Shown here: in pieces, positions 62,505-64,000 of the stretch
Numbering within the stretch: the stretch's first letter is position 1
How the letters are laid out: the number at the start of each line of letters is the position of its first letter
Origin: Allokutzneria oryzae
Lineage (GTDB): Bacteria; Actinomycetota; Actinomycetes; Mycobacteriales; Pseudonocardiaceae
DNA length: 64,000 nucleotides
Direction of reading: 5' to 3'
NCBI RefSeq assembly: GCF_042429765.1
Contig: NZ_JBHLZU010000020.1
Span: 124,001-188,000 of the forward strand
Translations under genes and position numbers: made by a program
Notes under the pieces: model-generated
Told to the model about the DNA's origin: nothing
What the model saw: only the letters and a program-made list of their open reading frames with translations
Databases searched by the model: none

Positions 62505-63317
62505 ATGAACGACGAGGACGGACAGCGACTGCCACCCGCCCACGACAGCCTGGCGTTCGGCGCCAGGGCCACGGTCCCCGCGACGATCTTCGCTCTCTCG
62601 ATCACGGGAGGGATCACGGTCAAGCCCCGCGAGGGACGCACGATCCTGTTCGGGCGCAACCGCCTCGACGTGCACGTCTGCCTGGGGGAGACCGATCGCC
62701 GGGTCAGCCGTCAGCAAGGGGTGGTGTTCCACCAGGACGGCAGGTGGTGGGTGCGCAACACCGGGCGCCTGCCCGTGCGGCTGCCGGGCTCGCGGATGCT
62801 GTTCACCGACGAGCAGTCCCTACCGCTGGCCGCCGGGTACACGCCACTGTTCGTGCGCGGTTCGAAGGGCAGGGAGCACCTGCTTGAGCTGTTCGTGACC
62901 GGTGAGGACGGGCGGCTTCCCGGGACCCGCCACAACGACCCGACGCAACCGCCGCGAACTTGGAAGCTCCAGGAAGACGAGCGGCTGGCGCTGACGGTCC
63001 TGGGGCAGCGCTACCTGCTCCACGAGGCGTTCCCCCGACCGCTGTCCTGGGAGCAGACCGCCGAGCTGCTCGACGAGCTCCAACCGGAGGCCGGCTGGAC
63101 GGCCAAGCAGGTCGCGCACAAGGTCACCGCGGTCCGAAACCGGCTCTCCCGCGAGGGCGTCCCCGGGCTGACCCGTGAGGAGGTCGGTGAGCCGGTCGGC
63201 AACACCCTCAACGACAACCTGATCAAGGAGCTCGTGTTGTCCACGACCCTCATCCCGCCGGACCTCGCCCGGCTCGACCGGGGTCAGGGGTACATCACGA
63301 ACCAGATCGCGATGTAG
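62505..63317 (+). CDS. FHA-domain protein with C-terminal winged-helix-like domain
   Basis: A 270-aa cytoplasmic protein. The FHA core has FGRNRLDVHV, RRVSRQQG and the WWVRNTGRLPVRL strand (residues ~45-100). A helical part follows (~145-255: LSWEQTAELLDEL, WTAKQVAHKVTAVRNRLS), which looks like a DNA- or protein-binding winged helix. It probably binds phospho-Thr made by the kinase upstream (70-nt gap, same operon) and alters transcription or assembly. Its last 34 nt overlap the 3' end of the hemolysin III-like gene. Confidence 0.82.
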   Translation: MNDEDGQRLPPAHDSLAFGARATVPATIFALSITGGITVKPREGRTILFGRNRLDVHVCLGETDRRVSRQQGVVFHQDGRWWVRNTGRLPVRLPGSRMLFTDEQSLPLAAGYTPLFVRGSKGREHLLELFVTGEDGRLPGTRHNDPTQPPRTWKLQEDERLALTVLGQRYLLHEAFPRPLSWEQTAELLDELQPEAGWTAKQVAHKVTAVRNRLSREGVPGLTREEVGEPVGNTLNDNLIKELVLSTTLIPPDLARLDRGQGYITNQIAM

Positions 63318-63964
63318 TGGCAGATCGCGGCGAGCACGGTGGCGGCGTGGAAGAACTCGTGGTGCCCGAAGGTCTTCGGCCACGGGTTCGGCCACGACGT
63401 CGCGTAGAGCACGCCGCCGATGGTGTAGAACGCGCCGCCGACCAGCAGCAGCACCAGGGCGGTGACCCCGCCGGTCGCCAGGATGTCCGGCAGCACGAAC
63501 ACCGCCACCCAACCGAGCGCGATGTAGATCGGAGTGCCCAGCCAGCGCGGCGCGGTCGGCCACGCGAGCTTCAGCGCGACGCCCGCGATCGCGCCGCCCC
63601 AGACCACGGCGAGCACGGTGGTGCCGGTCTCCGGCGGCATGGCCAGCAACGAGAACGGCGTGTAGGTGCCCGCGATGAACACGAAGATCATCGAGTGGTC
63701 CAGCCGCTTCATCCACACCTGCGCCTGGCTGGTGAGCCAGTCCCGCCGGTGGTACAGCGCGCTGATACCGAACAGGCCGAGCACGGTCACCGCGTAGACC
63801 GACGTGCCGAAGGCCGCCTTCGCGCCGACGGTGGACGCGGCGAGCGCGATCAGCGTGGCTCCGGTGGCGAAGGAGGTCCAGAAGGACCAGAAGTGGATCC
63901 AGCCCCGCATCAGCGGCTTCTCGAAGACCGGCTCCACCGTGGGTGCAAGGGATTCAGTGGTCAC
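63284..63964 (-). CDS. Hemolysin III/PAQR-family membrane protein (Rv1085c-like)
   Basis: A 226-aa seven-helix protein. Family metal-site residues are visible: ALYHRRDW with His, KRLDHSMIF with Asp-His, and the C-terminal HHEFFHAATVLAAICHY. These proteins are thought to be zinc-dependent membrane hydrolases related to PAQR receptors; the haemolysin name is historical. It closes the M. tuberculosis-like gene block. Confidence 0.9.
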   Translation of the reverse strand: MTTESLAPTVEPVFEKPLMRGWIHFWSFWTSFATGATLIALAASTVGAKAAFGTSVYAVTVLGLFGISALYHRRDWLTSQAQVWMKRLDHSMIFVFIAGTYTPFSLLAMPPETGTTVLAVVWGGAIAGVALKLAWPTAPRWLGTPIYIALGWVAVFVLPDILATGGVTALVLLLVGGAFYTIGGVLYATSWPNPWPKTFGHHEFFHAATVLAAICHYIAIWFVMYP

Positions 63965-64000
63965 GAGCCAAGGTTACGACACCGTAGGTTACGCGCGCGT

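Overview
The window is a 64 kb piece of a high-GC actinobacterial chromosome, most likely from the Pseudonocardiales (Lentzea/Actinosynnema/Allokutzneria-like). The grounds are very GC-rich coding sequence with many GTG starts, a mycothiol gene (mca), a SigL/RslA-type sigma/anti-sigma pair, and two blocks whose gene order matches Mycobacterium tuberculosis as I remember it: mfd-mazG-(lpqU)-eno-ftsB-DUF501-ppx2 (Rv1020-Rv1026) and fadA3-esterase-cbs-pra-metB-greA-DUF4307-mca-Rv1083-Rv1084-hlyIII (Rv1074c-Rv1085c). No CRISPR array, insertion sequence or prophage is visible.

Layout. 1-4.6 kb: 3' part of mfd, a SurA-like lipoprotein, mazG. 4.7-7.9 kb: tricorn-type protease. 8.0-13.9 kb: a divergent unit with an ECF sigma factor and ZAS anti-sigma on the + strand, and a tightly coupled minus-strand operon for two exported DUF proteins (DUF4142, DUF1996), a heme-type membrane protein fused to a 3Fe-4S ferredoxin, an FAD reductase and an exported repeat protein. 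14-18.3 kb: proline iminopeptidase and an efeUOB iron-uptake operon under an IdeR/DtxR-like box. 18.5-20.2 kb: two tandem lytic transglycosylases. 20.5-22.9 kb: TPR protein, EamA exporter, divergent LysR regulator. 23-29.9 kb: eno, ftsB, DUF501, an AidB-type flavoprotein, a third lytic transglycosylase with a Thr-rich tail, ppx. 29.9-33.8 kb: S10 peptidase, UdgB uracil-DNA glycosylase, type II NADH dehydrogenase. 33.9-35.4 kb: a 39-residue peptide gene followed after 2 nt by a graspetide-ligase-like ATP-grasp gene, then an unusual short-variable-arm tRNA with a UAA anticodon. 35.7-40.1 kb: a complete pqqABCDE set and, divergently, a secreted PQQ-type sugar dehydrogenase. 40-43.5 kb: class F-like sortase, surface protein, Bax-inhibitor-1 protein. 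43.5-64 kb: the second M. tuberculosis-like block, interrupted by a threonine dehydratase / hppD / Lrp island, an MFS relic, and a regulator / Ser-Thr kinase / FHA insertion.

How the parts connect. Reading every intact gene by eye I found only three TTA leucine codons: in the ECF sigma factor, in DUF4142 (first gene of the operon it probably controls), and at codon 15 of pqqC. This suggests that the redox cassette and PQQ synthesis are both gated by a bldA-like UUA-decoding tRNA. A near-perfect hairpin with a T-run lies between pqqA and pqqC and probably sets the excess of PqqA peptide over the enzymes. Two families of long hairpins, five copies in all, sit only between convergent genes. The palindrome GTCCACWGTGGAC recurs across the window, mostly inside genes as Ser-Thr-Val-Asp written with rare Thr codons.

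All calls were made by reading the sequence. No database search, folding program or alignment was run.
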